This document shows positions 36,701 to 49,725 of a stretch of DNA of 64,000 nucleotides, one piece after another. Each line of letters opens with the position of its first letter. Within the stretch, counting starts at the first letter, position 1. Below the pieces are notes generated by a model that was given only the letters and a program-made list of their open reading frames with translations, was not told where the DNA came from and searched no databases. This stretch comes from Siphonodentalium dalli (lineage: Eukaryota > Mollusca > Scaphopoda > Gadilida > Siphonodentaliidae): NCBI GenBank assembly GCA_032622095.1, contig CP136065.1:152839577-152903576 (forward strand), read 5' to 3'. The position numbers and the translations under genes were made by a program.

Positions 36701-38990
36701 GTTGCGGTGGGTTTTTCTCATTTCCCCGACCTGGCGTTGCGTAATTTTACACTTTTCTCAGTCTTTCCACTGGTATTTTATTGGCTTCTGGTGGGTGTAT
36801 GCCGAGCTCGCGTCCAACACTTCACTCGGCAAGTGGCGTGGTACACCCAGGTTGCATATTGTTCAATCGGGGCCGCGCCACATGCCGATGGTTGTCATAA
36901 TTTCGGTAATTCGATTAAAGAATTGCCATTACGCAAATATGTCTTAGTCTTTAATTATTTAGCTCACCAGTGGTACCCAGGGAATTGTCGTAGAGTAGGG
37001 AGATAGGATATAAATATACCTATTGTTAGCTGTTATATATATTGCGAACGCTCTCACAAATATAAACAAGAAAATCATAGTAAGGAATGGTAATGCCCTC
37101 AAGATAATATTATCAAGCATATATAAAATATAAATTATACTGGTTTCATTAATGCACCATCTCAGAACGCTGTCATATAAGTTATATATTGCAACAATGA
37201 GACATCCACGAAGATACAGTCGCGAATAAATACATCCTGCAAAAAGTCTAATTGCTACGCACTATTGCTAGTACCTTATTAATCAAAGTTTCCCCATAGC
37301 TCCTATGACATCGCCAGATCAATATCGCAGTATACACCCTAGTTGGGCGTAACAAGCACTCCGTATCAGGAAGTCTGATCGAGATTCTCACTTACTGCGT
37401 GGACATACCAGAGAGGCGCACATCCATATAGAAACCATGGATCTGCAGTCACATCAGACCAGTTTTAAACCAGGTGGTTTATTTCGAAGCGGCTCAACTC
37501 ACAGAGTCTCTTCGGTCTTCGCTTTTTACAGAGTCATTGATGAATCACATTAAATGATTGGATAATTGTTCCGCGGTCACCATGGCATCTCAGCTTATTT
37601 CCCAAAAAATAAAATATGAAATATCGAGGGTCTAACATGTAAACGTTGTGTCGAAATGCTTTGAAATTCATTGGGGAAAAACACATTGTCTAACTGTGCC
37701 TTGTATGTTATAGCTGTTATCAAGATCATGCACTTGTTATTCGGAACCTGGTTCTGCTCTTCGTTCCGTTCCTGTTACCCGGTATATTCAATATTACAAC
37801 ACGACTCGACACGAATGCGTACATTAATTCAAGCCAATCAGTGCGATCAACATTATAATACAGGTCGGGTCGTGTTGAAATTGGGTCACAAATGATAGCG
37901 GAAAATATGAAAAAATATTTCTGAATTACCAACTAATCTCTTCGCGATCACAAGTGCTTTGGACGGTTTGTTTGATTATATGTGTATGCTAGCAGTGTTT
38001 CCCGGCGTTGCCCATGTTAAAGTGATGTGAAACCCTCTGCATACTGTGGATATTTGGTGGGATACGCTTGCTCAAACTGTTACATGTATTCTCATAAATT
38101 GTAAATCGAAATAGTATCACAAAACATTATTCTTACACATGGAATATAAGTAGTAGCTCACCTTGTCGGATCGGAGCGATTGTCATTTTGTTTATCGCGA
38201 TTAATCCGTCCCACTAAAAAAGAAGTATTTATTTATTTACAACTGTCTATACTTGAGACGTTATGACATGATACATGAACATCGTGTATCAATCAATCTG
38301 GCGGGTTAGACTAATATTTTGACGACACCTGGTTTTCATATATCTCCATGAAGATACAGACGTTTTAAAGAAATGTCCAGGTGCTCCACTGTTCATGGTG
38401 CTATATGCTGGCTAATTATTATCATTTTAAAAGAAATGTTTCTATGCAGTATATCAGCTACATGTGCCAGACACAGAGCGATATTTTGAGTTGTTTATGT
38501 TAGGCGATGGGTCTGTTCTAAACAAATTAAAAATCTTCTGTATCGGGCAGATATAAACTTGTCAGATGTCAGTATTGGAGGATCCTGAAAAGTCATGTGC
38601 CACTGACGGCGTTTTCTTTATCTCTGAATAAACTATAATTGACTGCACACTCTGACCACTATTGTTGAACAGGCCTTCTATACATTTCCATATCTCTTGA
38701 CAAATTGCAACTTTTTGTGGAAACTATATTGAATGGGGCAGACTCAATTGTGTTATAATATAAACATGAGCCATTATAATATGCAATCCTCTGATGATTC
38801 AAGGTCCATCAGTTTGCAAGAATATATGTATCTCTTGAACAGAATGATCAATATACCGTTAATGCTTTCTTATGTTTTGCTAGCTCATTATACGACTGCC
38901 CAGATTCACATCCCCATATACATATGACAGTTGTGAAGATATAATTGTTCAAATCGGCGAATAGAACAATCTTAATAATGCTAGTGCGTA
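36701..38990. other. No gene recognised
   Basis: The first 300 bp may still belong to the recombinase element (moderate GC). A CTAGCAGTGTTTCCCGGCGTTG motif at 37988 resembles the unit starts of the 41-48 kb block. The rest is AT-rich without coding signal. Confidence 0.4.
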
Positions 38991-39123
38991 TCCTCTCGCG
39001 ATCCATGACCCAAACGACACCAAATGTGATTTAAAAATTCATTGTAGCATTAGAGAAGAACGTACATGAATTTGGTGGAAATTAGTGCTAAATATATTTG
39101 TATCAGCTTTGGTTCAACTCCCC

Positions 39124-40741
39124 TCCTCATGCATGACTTGAGCGCACCACTTTTGACATATTTAAACCATGCCCATTAGACTCATGCATGCATGATATAA
39201 TGGAGATGATTATATATTAGTTTGGTGGTAATCGGCAACAAAACCAACTCTTATCATAGTTATTACCCCCCCCCCCCATCTCTCATCCAAACGACACCAA
39301 TTTGGCGTTTTTAAATCACACGATTATATTCCTCGTATCATGGAGAAGAATAATATATCAATTTGGTGGAACCAGTGCACACTGACTCGAACGGTGCCAT
39401 ATCATGGACGTGATTAAGTATAAGTTTGGTGGAAATCGGCGACAAAACTATTTCATAACTTTGTTGCCGCCCTTCCCCTGTTCTGTCCCTGACAACAACG
39501 GCGTCACTTTAGAAAATTCTAATCCGCACCATTATCTTTCTCGTAAAAAGTTACCGCTGTTAGACCCCTTGGCTGCCATCTATAGATGGTCCCCTGTGAA
39601 TTTCTATAGAACACGCAGACATACATACATTCGCAAATATAGATATAGATAAAGTATCGGCCAATACGGCTGCATTTAGCGTTCAATGAGGGGATGTTTA
39701 TACATTAGCCGGAGAAGATCCTATTCGCTTTAGCCGGTTAGCGATAACAATAGAGTGTTTATACTTTGCCGGTAAGAATTACAGGTATCCGGATACGCAG
39801 CTGTACGGTTTTCAACTTTTGGATGAAATGATTTAGTACAAGCACCTGATTGTTCATACAAGAAATATTGTTCATGAATTGGACCAATTTGATTGGCCGA
39901 GGGGTGTGAACCGGTTTATAAATATAGGTTGTCCTCATGCATGACTTGAGCGCACCACTTTTGACATATTTAAACCATGCCCATTAGACTCATGCATGCA
40001 TGATATAATGGAGATGATTATATATTAGTTTGGTGGTAATCGGCAACAAAACCAACTCTTATCATAGTTATTACCCCCCCCCCCCCCATCTCTCATCCAA
40101 ACGACACCAATTTGGCGTTTTTAAATCACACGATTATATTCCTCGTATCATGGAGAAGAATAATATATCAATTTGGTGGAACCAGTGCACACTGACTCGA
40201 ACGGTGCCATATCATGGACGTGATTAAGTATAAGTTTGGTGGAAATCGGCGACAAAACTATTTCATAACTTTGTTGCCGCCCTTCCCCTGTTCTGTCCCT
40301 GACAACAACGGCGTCACTTTAGAAAATTCTAATCCGCACCATTATCTTTCTCGTAAAAAGTTACCGCTGTTAGACCCCTTGGCTGCCATCTATAGATGGT
40401 CCCCTGTGAATTTCTATAGAACACGCAGACATACATACATTCGCAAATATAGATATAGATAAAGTATCGGCCAATACGGCTGCATTTAGCGTTCAATGAG
40501 GGGATGTTTATACATTAGCCGGAGAAGATCCTATTCGCTTTAGCCGGTTAGCGATAACAATAGAGTGTTTATACTTTGCCGGTAAGAATTACAGGTATCC
40601 GGATACGCAGCTGTACGGTTTTCAACTTTTGGATGAAATGATTTAGTACAAGCACCTGATTGTTCATACAAGAAATATTGTTCATGAATTGGACCAATTT
40701 GATTGGCCGAGGGGTGTGAACCGGTTTATAAATATAGGTTG
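39124..40741 (+). repeat. Nearly exact tandem duplication of about 808 bp
   Basis: 39124-39931 and 39932-40741 read the same throughout except for the length of a C run (39268 versus 40076). The second copy ends exactly where homology between the two gene loci begins (40741). Each unit includes older degenerate repeats with TTTGGTGGAAATCGGCGACA and CCAAACGACACCAA. The 82-codon frame present in both copies is a by-product of the duplication. Confidence 0.9.
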
Positions 40742-41385
40742 TCGTAAACGCTAGGGAATGTGCGTTCAGCCGCTGTCAAATAAACTACCCGGTTTATAAA
40801 ATAAACCCAGTTGGGTGAACACGAGCCCAGATGTTTTATGCGCATGCATGCTGTCGAACCCAAGCATGGCCATTGTCGGAGTATATATAAATTATACTAG
40901 AAAGGCTATATCTATTGTATTTGTAATTCGTATATCGTATTCTGGGCAGGAGAAATACGTCCAGCTATGGCCACGCTGCTCATGTGCAATGCCATATGTG
41001 ATATTCATGCCCTTATTGTTATTGTGCGATATCAGAGAGCGAATGTTGGTATTGAGGAACAATTAAATATTTTACTGTATTTTATTTCACTAAGATTTTA
41101 TTCTAAGCCAACCATTTGAATGGCATACCGTGGTACCGGATTTTCGATAGACAAGGGAAATATTATCCAAGTCACTGTGTCCTCACTTCTTCTTGCTCAA
41201 ATCATCATCATAGCTTGTTGCCCATTCCTCTTTTGAACACTTTAAAATTATATGTCATGTATTTATTGTTTGTAATTCTGTTCTGTTTAGTTCAAATAAA
41301 ATATTGTTTAAACCAAGTCATCATGACCAGATCCCTTCTTAGTGTAAACATATTTTATTCCAATCAAAATATAACATATACTAGC

Positions 41386-44300
41386 AGGTTAGCCCGCCAC
41401 TGGCGGCGTTCGTCAGAAACATGACAATTTTTAATGTTTTTAATTAATTTTTTATTTTATTTTTTAATTTAAATTTTTTTTTTCAATGAGTTAATATTAA
41501 TTTTTTGTTTATAACATGAGTTAATTGCGCATTTTTAATTTACCGGATTTTAAAATTAATTTTTGGTTATTCAATATTTTACCCGTGCATTTATAATTTA
41601 CTGGATTTTTTAATTTTGTTAATTTAATTTTTGGTTTTTCAATATTTTACCCGATTAGACCTTATTTTACCCAATTAAGGTGAAGAAGACATAAGAATCA
41701 CTAAACACGCAGTACCCGTCCCTAAAAGAGGTATGATTTAAGGTACATCAGGCGGAAAAACTGACCCGATGAAAAATTCCCCCGTGCCTAGGAAACGCGC
41801 AGTACCCGTCCCTAAAAGAGGTATGATTGAAATTTCCCCCGTTCCTAGGAACGACAGACATAAGAATCACACAACACGTTAATTCTGCCTTTTTAGTCGA
41901 GATAAATGCATTTCGCGTTTCGCGTCCGTAGTTTCGTACGCATGGTTAACCGTTTAGCAACGTCGATGGCAATAACGAGCGTTAGTCGGTTAACGACTCC
42001 AAATACGGTCAATATAAAGATCGTTGATGACTTAACCCCCCGAAGTGTCGTTTGCGGTGATTTTGATGACTGGTAGTGGAGAATGAGTGTTCAGAGCTAG
42101 TCCAAAATGCGACGTGGACGATCCCCGTGGGTTTTTACCCTTAGATAGGAAGTTTGAGCTCGATCTGACCAGCCGTTTTCGATTCTATAAAGTACACATA
42201 TACACACACACACATATATATCTATACATATATACGGAGTTCGCAAAATATATAGTAGACTAGCCGATGAGCCCGACGTTGTCCGGGCTATTCAAAAACC
42301 AAATTTCAAGTTGATAGCTCTACCCGTTTCCGAGATCTGGTCTGCGCATGCGCGAAGCTTGCGTCGCACGGGCTCGGTGACCCGATAAAAATCGTATCCG
42401 GGGCAAGATACATTCACATAGCAAATTTCAAGTCGATAGCTCCACCCGTTTCCGATATCTCGTCTGCGCATGCGCTGCACGGGCGTCGCACGGGCTCGCC
42501 AATACGACAAGGACGACCGCCTGGTCAAACTACACACACGTACCAAGTTTCGTCCCGATCGGTCGAAACGACAGCACAACACGCATTTTTTTGTCTTTCA
42601 TGAATTAATTCATGGTACCCGTCCCTCAAAGACTGACCCGATGAAAAATTCCCCTGTTCCTAGGACATATATGACACAACACCCCATGCTGCCTTTTTAA
42701 TCGAGATAATTGCATTCCGCGTTTCGTTTTGCATCCGTATTTTACGCATGTGTAGCCGTTTAGCAGCTTCGATTGTAATAAAGAGCGTTAATCCTTAACA
42801 CCTCCGAATATGGTCAATATAAAGATCGTTGATGCCTTAACCCCCGAAGTGGCGTTTGCGGTGATTTTGATGATTGTGGGTGGAGAATGAGTGCTCAGAG
42901 CTTGTCCAAAACGCGACGTCGACTATCCCCGTGGGTTTTTACACTCATATACGAAATTTGAGCTCGATGGGTGCAGTCGTTTTCGATTCTATAAAGGACA
43001 TACAGACATACAGAGGTCTTCAAAATATATATGAGACTAGCCGATGAGCCCGACGTTGTCCGGGCTATTCAAAAACCAAATTTCAAGTCGATAGCTCCAC
43101 CCGTTTCCGATGACCCCGACGTTGTCCGGGCTATTCAAAAACCAAATTTCAAGTCGATAGCTCTACCCGTTTCCGAGATCTGGTCTGCGCATGCGCGAAG
43201 CTGGCGTTGCACGGGCTCGGCGACCCGATAAAATTCGTATCCGGGGCAAGATACATTCACATACCAAATTTCAAGTCGATAGCTCCACCCGTTTCCGAGA
43301 TCTGGTCTGCACATGCGCGAAGCTGGCGTCGCACGGGCTCGGCGACCCGATAAAATTCGTATCCGGGGAAAGATACATTCACATACCAAATTTCAAGTCG
43401 ATAGCTCCACCCGTTTCCGAGATATCGTCTGCGCATGCGCTGCACGGGCTCGCCAATACGACGTTGACGACCGCCTGGTCAAACTACACACACGTACCAA
43501 GTTTCGTCCCGATCGGTCGAGAATCGTAGATTTGTATAAATGACATACAGACAGACAGAGGTCTTCAAAATATATAAGAGACTAGCCGATGAGCCCGACG
43601 TTGTCCGGGCTATTCAAAAACCAAATTTCAAGTCGATAGCTCTACCCGTTTCCGAGATCTGGTCTGCGCATGCGAGAAGCTGGCGTCGCACGGTCTCGGC
43701 GACCCGATACAATTCGTATCCGGGGCAAGATACATTCACATACCAAATTTCAAGTCGATAGCTCCACCCGTTTCCGAGATCTGGTCTGCGCATGCGCGAA
43801 GCTTGCGTCTCACGAGATCGGCGACCCGATAAAATTCGTATCCGGGGCAAGATACATTCACATACCAAATTTCAAGTCGATAGCTCCACCCGTTTCCGAG
43901 ATCTCGTCTACGAATGCGCTGCATGGGCGTCGCACGGGCTCGCCAATACGAAAACGTCCACCGCCTGGTCAAACTACACACACGTACCAAGTTTCGTCCC
44001 GATCGGTCGAGAATCGTAGATTTGTATTAATGACAAACATACAGACAAACATACAAACAAACAGACAGAGGTCTTCAAAATATATATGAGACTAGCCGAT
44101 GAGCCCGACGTTTTCCGGGCTATTCAAAAACCAAATTTCAAGTCGATAGCTCTACCCAGCCCGACGTTGTCCGGGCTATTCAAAAACCAAATTTCAAGTC
44201 GATAGCCCTACCCGGTTCCGAGATCTGGTCTGCGCATGCGCGAAGCTGGCGTCGCACGGGCTCGGCGACCCGATAAAATTCGTATCCGGGGCAAGATACA

Positions 44301-47300
44301 TTCACATAGCAAAGTTCAAGTCGATAGCTCTACCCGTTTCCGAGATCTCGTCTGCGCATGCGCGAAGCTGGCGTCGCACGGGCTCGGCGACCGGATAAAA
44401 TTCGTAACCGGAGCAAGATACATTCACATACCAAATTTCAAGTCGATAATTCCACCCGTTTCCGAGATCTCGTCTGCGCATGCCCGAAGCGGGCGCCGCA
44501 CGGGCTCGCCAATACGACAACGTCCACCGCCTGGTCAAACTACACACACGTACCAAGTTTCGTCCCGATCGGTCGAGAATCGTAGATTTGTATAAATGAC
44601 AGACAAACAAACATACATACAGACAGACAAACAGAGGTCTTCAAAATATATATGAGTCTAGCCGATGAGCCCGGCGTTGTCCGGGCTATTCAAAACCCAA
44701 ATTTCAAGTCGATAGCTCTACCCAGCCCGACGTTGTCCGGGCTATTCAAAAACCAAATTTCAAGTCGATAGCTCTACCCGTTTCCGAGATCTGGTCTGCG
44801 CATGCGCGAAGCTGGCGTCGCACGGGCTCGGCGACCCGATAAAATTCGTATCCGGGGAAAGATACATTCACATACCAAATTTCAAGTCGATAGCTTCACC
44901 CGTTTCCGAGATATCGTCTGCGCATGCGCTGCACGGGCTCGCCAATACGACGTTGACGACCGCCTGGTCAAACTACACACACGTACCAAGTTTCGTCCCG
45001 ATCGGTCGAGAATCGTAGATTTGTATAAATGACATACAGACAGACAGAGGTCTTCAAAATATATATGAGACTAGCCGATGAGCCCGACGTTGTCCGGGCT
45101 ATTCAAAAACCAAATTTCAAGTCGATAGCTCTACCCGTTTCCGAGATCTGGTCTGCGCATGCGCGAACCTGGCGTCGCACGGTCTCGGCGACCCGATACA
45201 ATTCGTATCCGGGGCAAGATACATTCACATACCAAATTTCAAGTCGATAGCTCCACCCGTTTCCGAGATCTGGTCTGCGCATGCGCGAAGCTTGCGTCTC
45301 ACGAGATCGGCGACCCGATAAAATTCGTATCCGGGGCAAGATACATTCACATACCAAATTCCAAGTCGATAGCTCCACCCGTTTCCGAGATCTCGTCTGC
45401 GCATGCGCTGCATGGGCGTCGCACGGGCTCGCCAATACGACAACGTCCACCGCCTGGTCAAACTACACACACGTACCAACTTTCGTCCCGATCGGTCGAG
45501 AATCGTAGATTTGTATTAATGACAAACATACAAACATACAGACAAACATACAAACAAACAGACAGAGGTCTTCAAAATATATATGAGACTAGCCGATGAG
45601 CCCGACGTTGTCCGGGATATTCAAAAACCAAATTTCAAGTCGATAGCTCTACCCAGCCCGACGTTGTCCGGGCTATTCAAAAACCAAATTTCAAGTCGAT
45701 AGCCCTACCCGGTTCCGAGATCTGGTCTGCGCATGCGCGAAGCTGGCGTCGCACGGGCTCGGCGACCCGATAAAATTCGTATCCGGGGCAAGATACATTC
45801 ACATAGCAAATTTCAAGTCGATAGCTCTACCCGTTTCCGAGATCTCGTCTGCGCATGCGCGAAGCTGGCGTCGCACGGGCGCGGCGACCCGATAAAATTC
45901 GTATGCGGGGCAAGATACGTTCACATACCAAATTTCAAGCCGATAATTCCACCCGTTTCCGAGATCTCGTCTGTGCATGCCCGAAGCGGGCGCCGCACGG
46001 GCTCGCCAATACGACAACGTCCACCGCCTGGTCAAACTACACACACGTACCAAGTTTCGTCCCGATCGGTCGAGAATCGTAGATTTGTATAAATGACAGA
46101 CAAACAAACATACATACAGACAGACAAACAGAGGTCTTCAAAATATATATGAGACTAGCCGATGAGCCCGACGTTGTCCGGGCTATTCAAAAACCAAATT
46201 TCAAGTCGATAGCTCTACCCGTTTCCGAGATCTGGTCTGCGCATGCTCGAAGCTGGCGTCGCACGGGCTCGGCGACCCGATAAAATTCGTATCCGGGGCA
46301 AGATACATTCACATAGCAAATTTCAAGTCGATAGCTCCACCCGTTTCCGAGATCTCGTCTGCGCATGCGCGAAGCGGGCGCGAAGTGGACGCCGCACGGG
46401 CTCGCCAATACGACGACGGCGACCGCCTGGTCAAACTACACACACGTACCAAGTTTCGTCCCGATCGGTCGAGAATCGTAGATTTGTATTAATGACATAC
46501 AGACAGACAGACAGACACACAGACAAACAGAGGTCTTCAAAATATATTATAGATTGTCCGGGCTATTCAAAAACCAAATTTCAAGTCGATAGCTCCAGCC
46601 GATGAGCCCGACGTTGTCCGGGCTATTCAAAAATCAAATTTCAAGTCGATAGCTCCACCCGTTTCCGAGATCTGGTCTGCGCATGCGCGAAGCTGGCGCC
46701 GCACGGGCTCGGCGACCCGATAAAATTCGTATCCGGGGCAAGATACATTCACATACCAAATTTCAAGTCGATAGCTCCACCCGTTTCCGAGATCTCGTCT
46801 GCGCATGCGCGAAGCTGGCGTCGCACGGGCTCGGCGACCCGATAAAATTCGTATCCGGGGCAAGATACATTCACATAGCAAATTTCAAGTCGATAGCTCC
46901 ACCCGTTTCCGAGATCTCGTCTGCGCATGCGCTGCACGGGCGTCGCACGGGCTCGCCAATACGACAACGACGACCGCCTGGTCAAACTACACACACGTAC
47001 CAAGTTTCGTCCCGATCGGTCGAGAATCGTAGATTTGTATTAATGACAGACAGACAGACAGACAGACAGATGTCTTCAAAATATATATGAGACTAGCCGA
47101 TGAGCCCGACGTTGTCCGGGCTATTCAAAAACAAAATTTCAAGTCGATAGCTCTACCCGTTTCCGAGGTCTGGTCTGCGCATGCGCGAAGCTGGCGTCGC
47201 ACGGGCTCGGCGACCCGATAAAATTCGTATCCGGGGCAAGATACATTCACATAGCAAATTTCAAGTCGATAGCTCCACCCGTTTCCGAGATCTCGTCTGC

Positions 47301-48045
47301 GCATGCGCGAAGCTGGAGTCGCACGGGCTCGGCGACCCGATAAAATTCGTATCCGGGGCAAGATACATTCACATAGCAAATTTCAAGTCGATAGCTCCAC
47401 CCGTTTCCGAGATCTCGTCTGCGCATGCGCGAAGCGGGCGCCGCACGGGCTCGCCAATACGACAACGTTCACCGCCTGGTCAAACTACACACACGTACCA
47501 AGTTTCGTCCCGATCGGTCGAGAATCGTAGATTTGTATAAATGACAGACAGACAGACAAACAAACAAACAAACAAACAGAGGTCTTCAAAATATATATGA
47601 GACTAGCCGATGAGCCCGACGTTGTCCGGGATATTCAAAAACCAAATTTCAAGTCGATAGCTCTACCCAGCCCGACGTTGTCCGGGCTATTCAAAAACCA
47701 AATTTCAAGTCGATAGCTCCACCCGTTTCCGAGATCTGGTCTGCGCATGCGCGAAGCTGGCGTCGCACGGGCTCGGCGAACCGATAAAATTCGTATCCGG
47801 GGCAAGATACATTCACATAGCAAATTTCAAGTCGATAGCTCCACCCGTTTCCGAGATCTCGTCTGCGCATGCGCTGCACGGGCGTCGCACGGGCTCGCCG
47901 ATACGACAAGGACGACCGCCTGGTCAAACTACACACACGTACCAAGTTTCGTCCCGATCGGTCGAGAATCGTAGATTTGTATTAATGACAGACAGACAGA
48001 CAGACAGACAAACATACAGACAGAGGTCTTCAAAATATATATGAG
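41386..48045 (+). repeat. 6.7-kb satellite-like block with ACAG tails
   Basis: About ten units of 410-940 bp start with CTAGCCGATGAGCCCGACGT, which contains the hairpin arms GCCCG/CGGGC. They hold one to three copies of a 122-bp subunit (CAAATTTCAAGTCGATAGCT, GTTTCCGAGATCT, TCTGCGCATGCGCGAAGC, GTATCCGGGGCAAGATAC). They end with ACCAAGTTTCGTCCCGATCG, an ACAG/ACAA microsatellite and GTCTTCAAAATATATATGAG. Unit starts lie near 42260, 43033, 43580, 44090, 44657, 45069, 45588, 46154, 47091 and 47606. The left 870 bp is a more diverged, AT-rich version. All long open frames here are repeat artefacts. Confidence 0.85.
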
Positions 48046-49725
48046 ATAAACATTTGACAGACATTTAACAGGAGTATAGAGTAGTACAAATATTCGACTG
48101 ATTGGAAAGGGGATTAAACAACAAGCCCAAGGGCTTTTATTAAGTTTGCTCCCCTTTTGTTTCGCGCACGCTCTTCATTAGGGGAAGAGAGGGGGTCGGA
48201 CGGGAAGGAATGAAAATATCATAATTATAGTAATGATGATGTTGTGAGAAGCAGGGAGAGAGATTGTGAACGAGAAAGAGATAGAGAGTACGAGAGAGAT
48301 AGAGAGATAGAAAAAAGGGATGAGATGCTGGGAGAGGCGGTAGTGGTGAGGAATTTTCAATAATTGAGTTGATCTGTTGCGTAATAGTATTCGGATATTC
48401 TTCGTGTGTCAGGCGCCATGGGAGGGGGTCAAGCCCAGATATTAATTGGTTGCATTTGTCAATTTGTAATTAGGCATAAACAGTGGGGAATATCATGCTG
48501 CCGCATAACTCGACCAGAATCCAAAGCAATTCGTTATCCGTACAGGTGATAGAATCATGGGTATCTGTTTGTTCTCATGATATATGTCTGAACTGCATTA
48601 AATATTCTTTGTTTTCGCGAAGGCTAAGCTCCCTTGATCCCCGCAGTAGAGTGTTTTCAGATAGGGCAACATTGGGTAGGGAGTCATATAGTTCTCTTCT
48701 GGGCTCTTGATAAAGTGTACATTCAAAGAGATAGTGGTAAGTTGTCTCAAATTCCCCACATAGACAAAAGGGGAAATTTTTAACATGATTATCTGTCAGG
48801 TCTCCACTCAGGTGGCTGCAGTTCAGTCTTAACCGGGTATGAATGATGTGTGATTTACGGCATTTATATGATAAACAATGGGCAAATGGACGCATATTGT
48901 CATTGTTGAGTTCCTTTTTGAATTCGTCGATTGTTCTGCTACCCTTTGTAGATTCCGGCAGTTTGTTCCATTCAGTAATTGCCGCTGGTAAGAACGAATC
49001 CATATAATAGTCATAGTTAATATTCGAGGGTAGTCTTATATGTTCAAATCTGAAGTTATATCTAGAGTTATTTGCCTGCATTGGTCGAACATAATTTCTT
49101 AAAATTGATGGGGCAGTTCCGCGTATCATTTTAAAAAACTGGCATAGTTTGTGTGTTCTACGACGTGAGGAGAGGAGTTCCCAGCCAGTTTCTGATAAAA
49201 GACGCGCGTTACTCGTACTGATGGTTGCATCTGTTACTATTCGGGCCATTTCATACTGAACCTTTTCAGTGTCATCACTAAGATAATCAGGGCAGTTATC
49301 CCAAACAGGGGAGGCGTATTCCAGTATTGGTCGGATAAATGTATAATGTATTTTTTCAAGCGTTACTCTGCTTAGCCTGTATCTGGGTTTACGTGCTAGA
49401 TTTACTCGACTCCATGCTTTGTCAAGCATAGATCTGATATGGTTACCCCATGAGCCCGTGTTGTCGAAAGTGAGCCCCAGATGTTTATGGCTGTCAACCT
49501 CAACAATTGTCGCGGTTCGGGCCGGTTCCCATGGTCAAGTGTGGATGATATACTGGCGTTTCTTTCCTGGAGATTAAGAGAGCTTCCGTTTTCAGGGGAT
49601 TGAATTTTACAAGCCATTCTGATGCCCAACACATGAGAGTTTCGAGGTCATCGTTGATTAGTTTTGCGGCCATAGTGGGGTCTTCGATAGTAAGAAATAG
49701 AGAGGTGTCATCAGCAAATAGACGA
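48046..49725 (-). pseudogene. Jockey/CR1-like retrotransposon, 5'-truncated, minus copy
   Basis: Reading leftwards, the protein starts inside the reverse transcriptase at RLFADDTSLF (the catalytic ADD). It continues with KFNPLKTEALLISRK, then after a frameshift near 49500 HLGLTFDNTGSWGNHI, FIRPILEYASPVWDNC and the zinc-knuckle-like LCGEFETTYHYLFEC, to a stop at 48575. The 3' untranslated part has a CT-rich run (48190-48320) and AAGCCCTTGGGCTTGTTG (48120). Its last 45 bp appear to be at 41341-41385, cut off by the satellite block. Without the endonuclease and most of the RT it cannot be autonomous. Confidence 0.8.

Noticed and set aside
39404-40462. Identical 82-codon frames in two places
   Set aside because: Identity follows from the recent tandem duplication. 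There is no sign of selection or homology, and the frame crosses older degenerate repeats.
42260-42300. CCGATGAGCCCG...CGGGC resembles the start of a hammerhead ribozyme core
   Set aside because: The GAAA that must follow stem II is absent (TATTCAAA instead) in all units, and the first core position differs.
41386-48045. Many open frames of 60-146 codons on both strands
   Set aside because: They recur in step with the satellite units, overlap each other on both strands and match no protein. They are artefacts of a stop-poor repeat.
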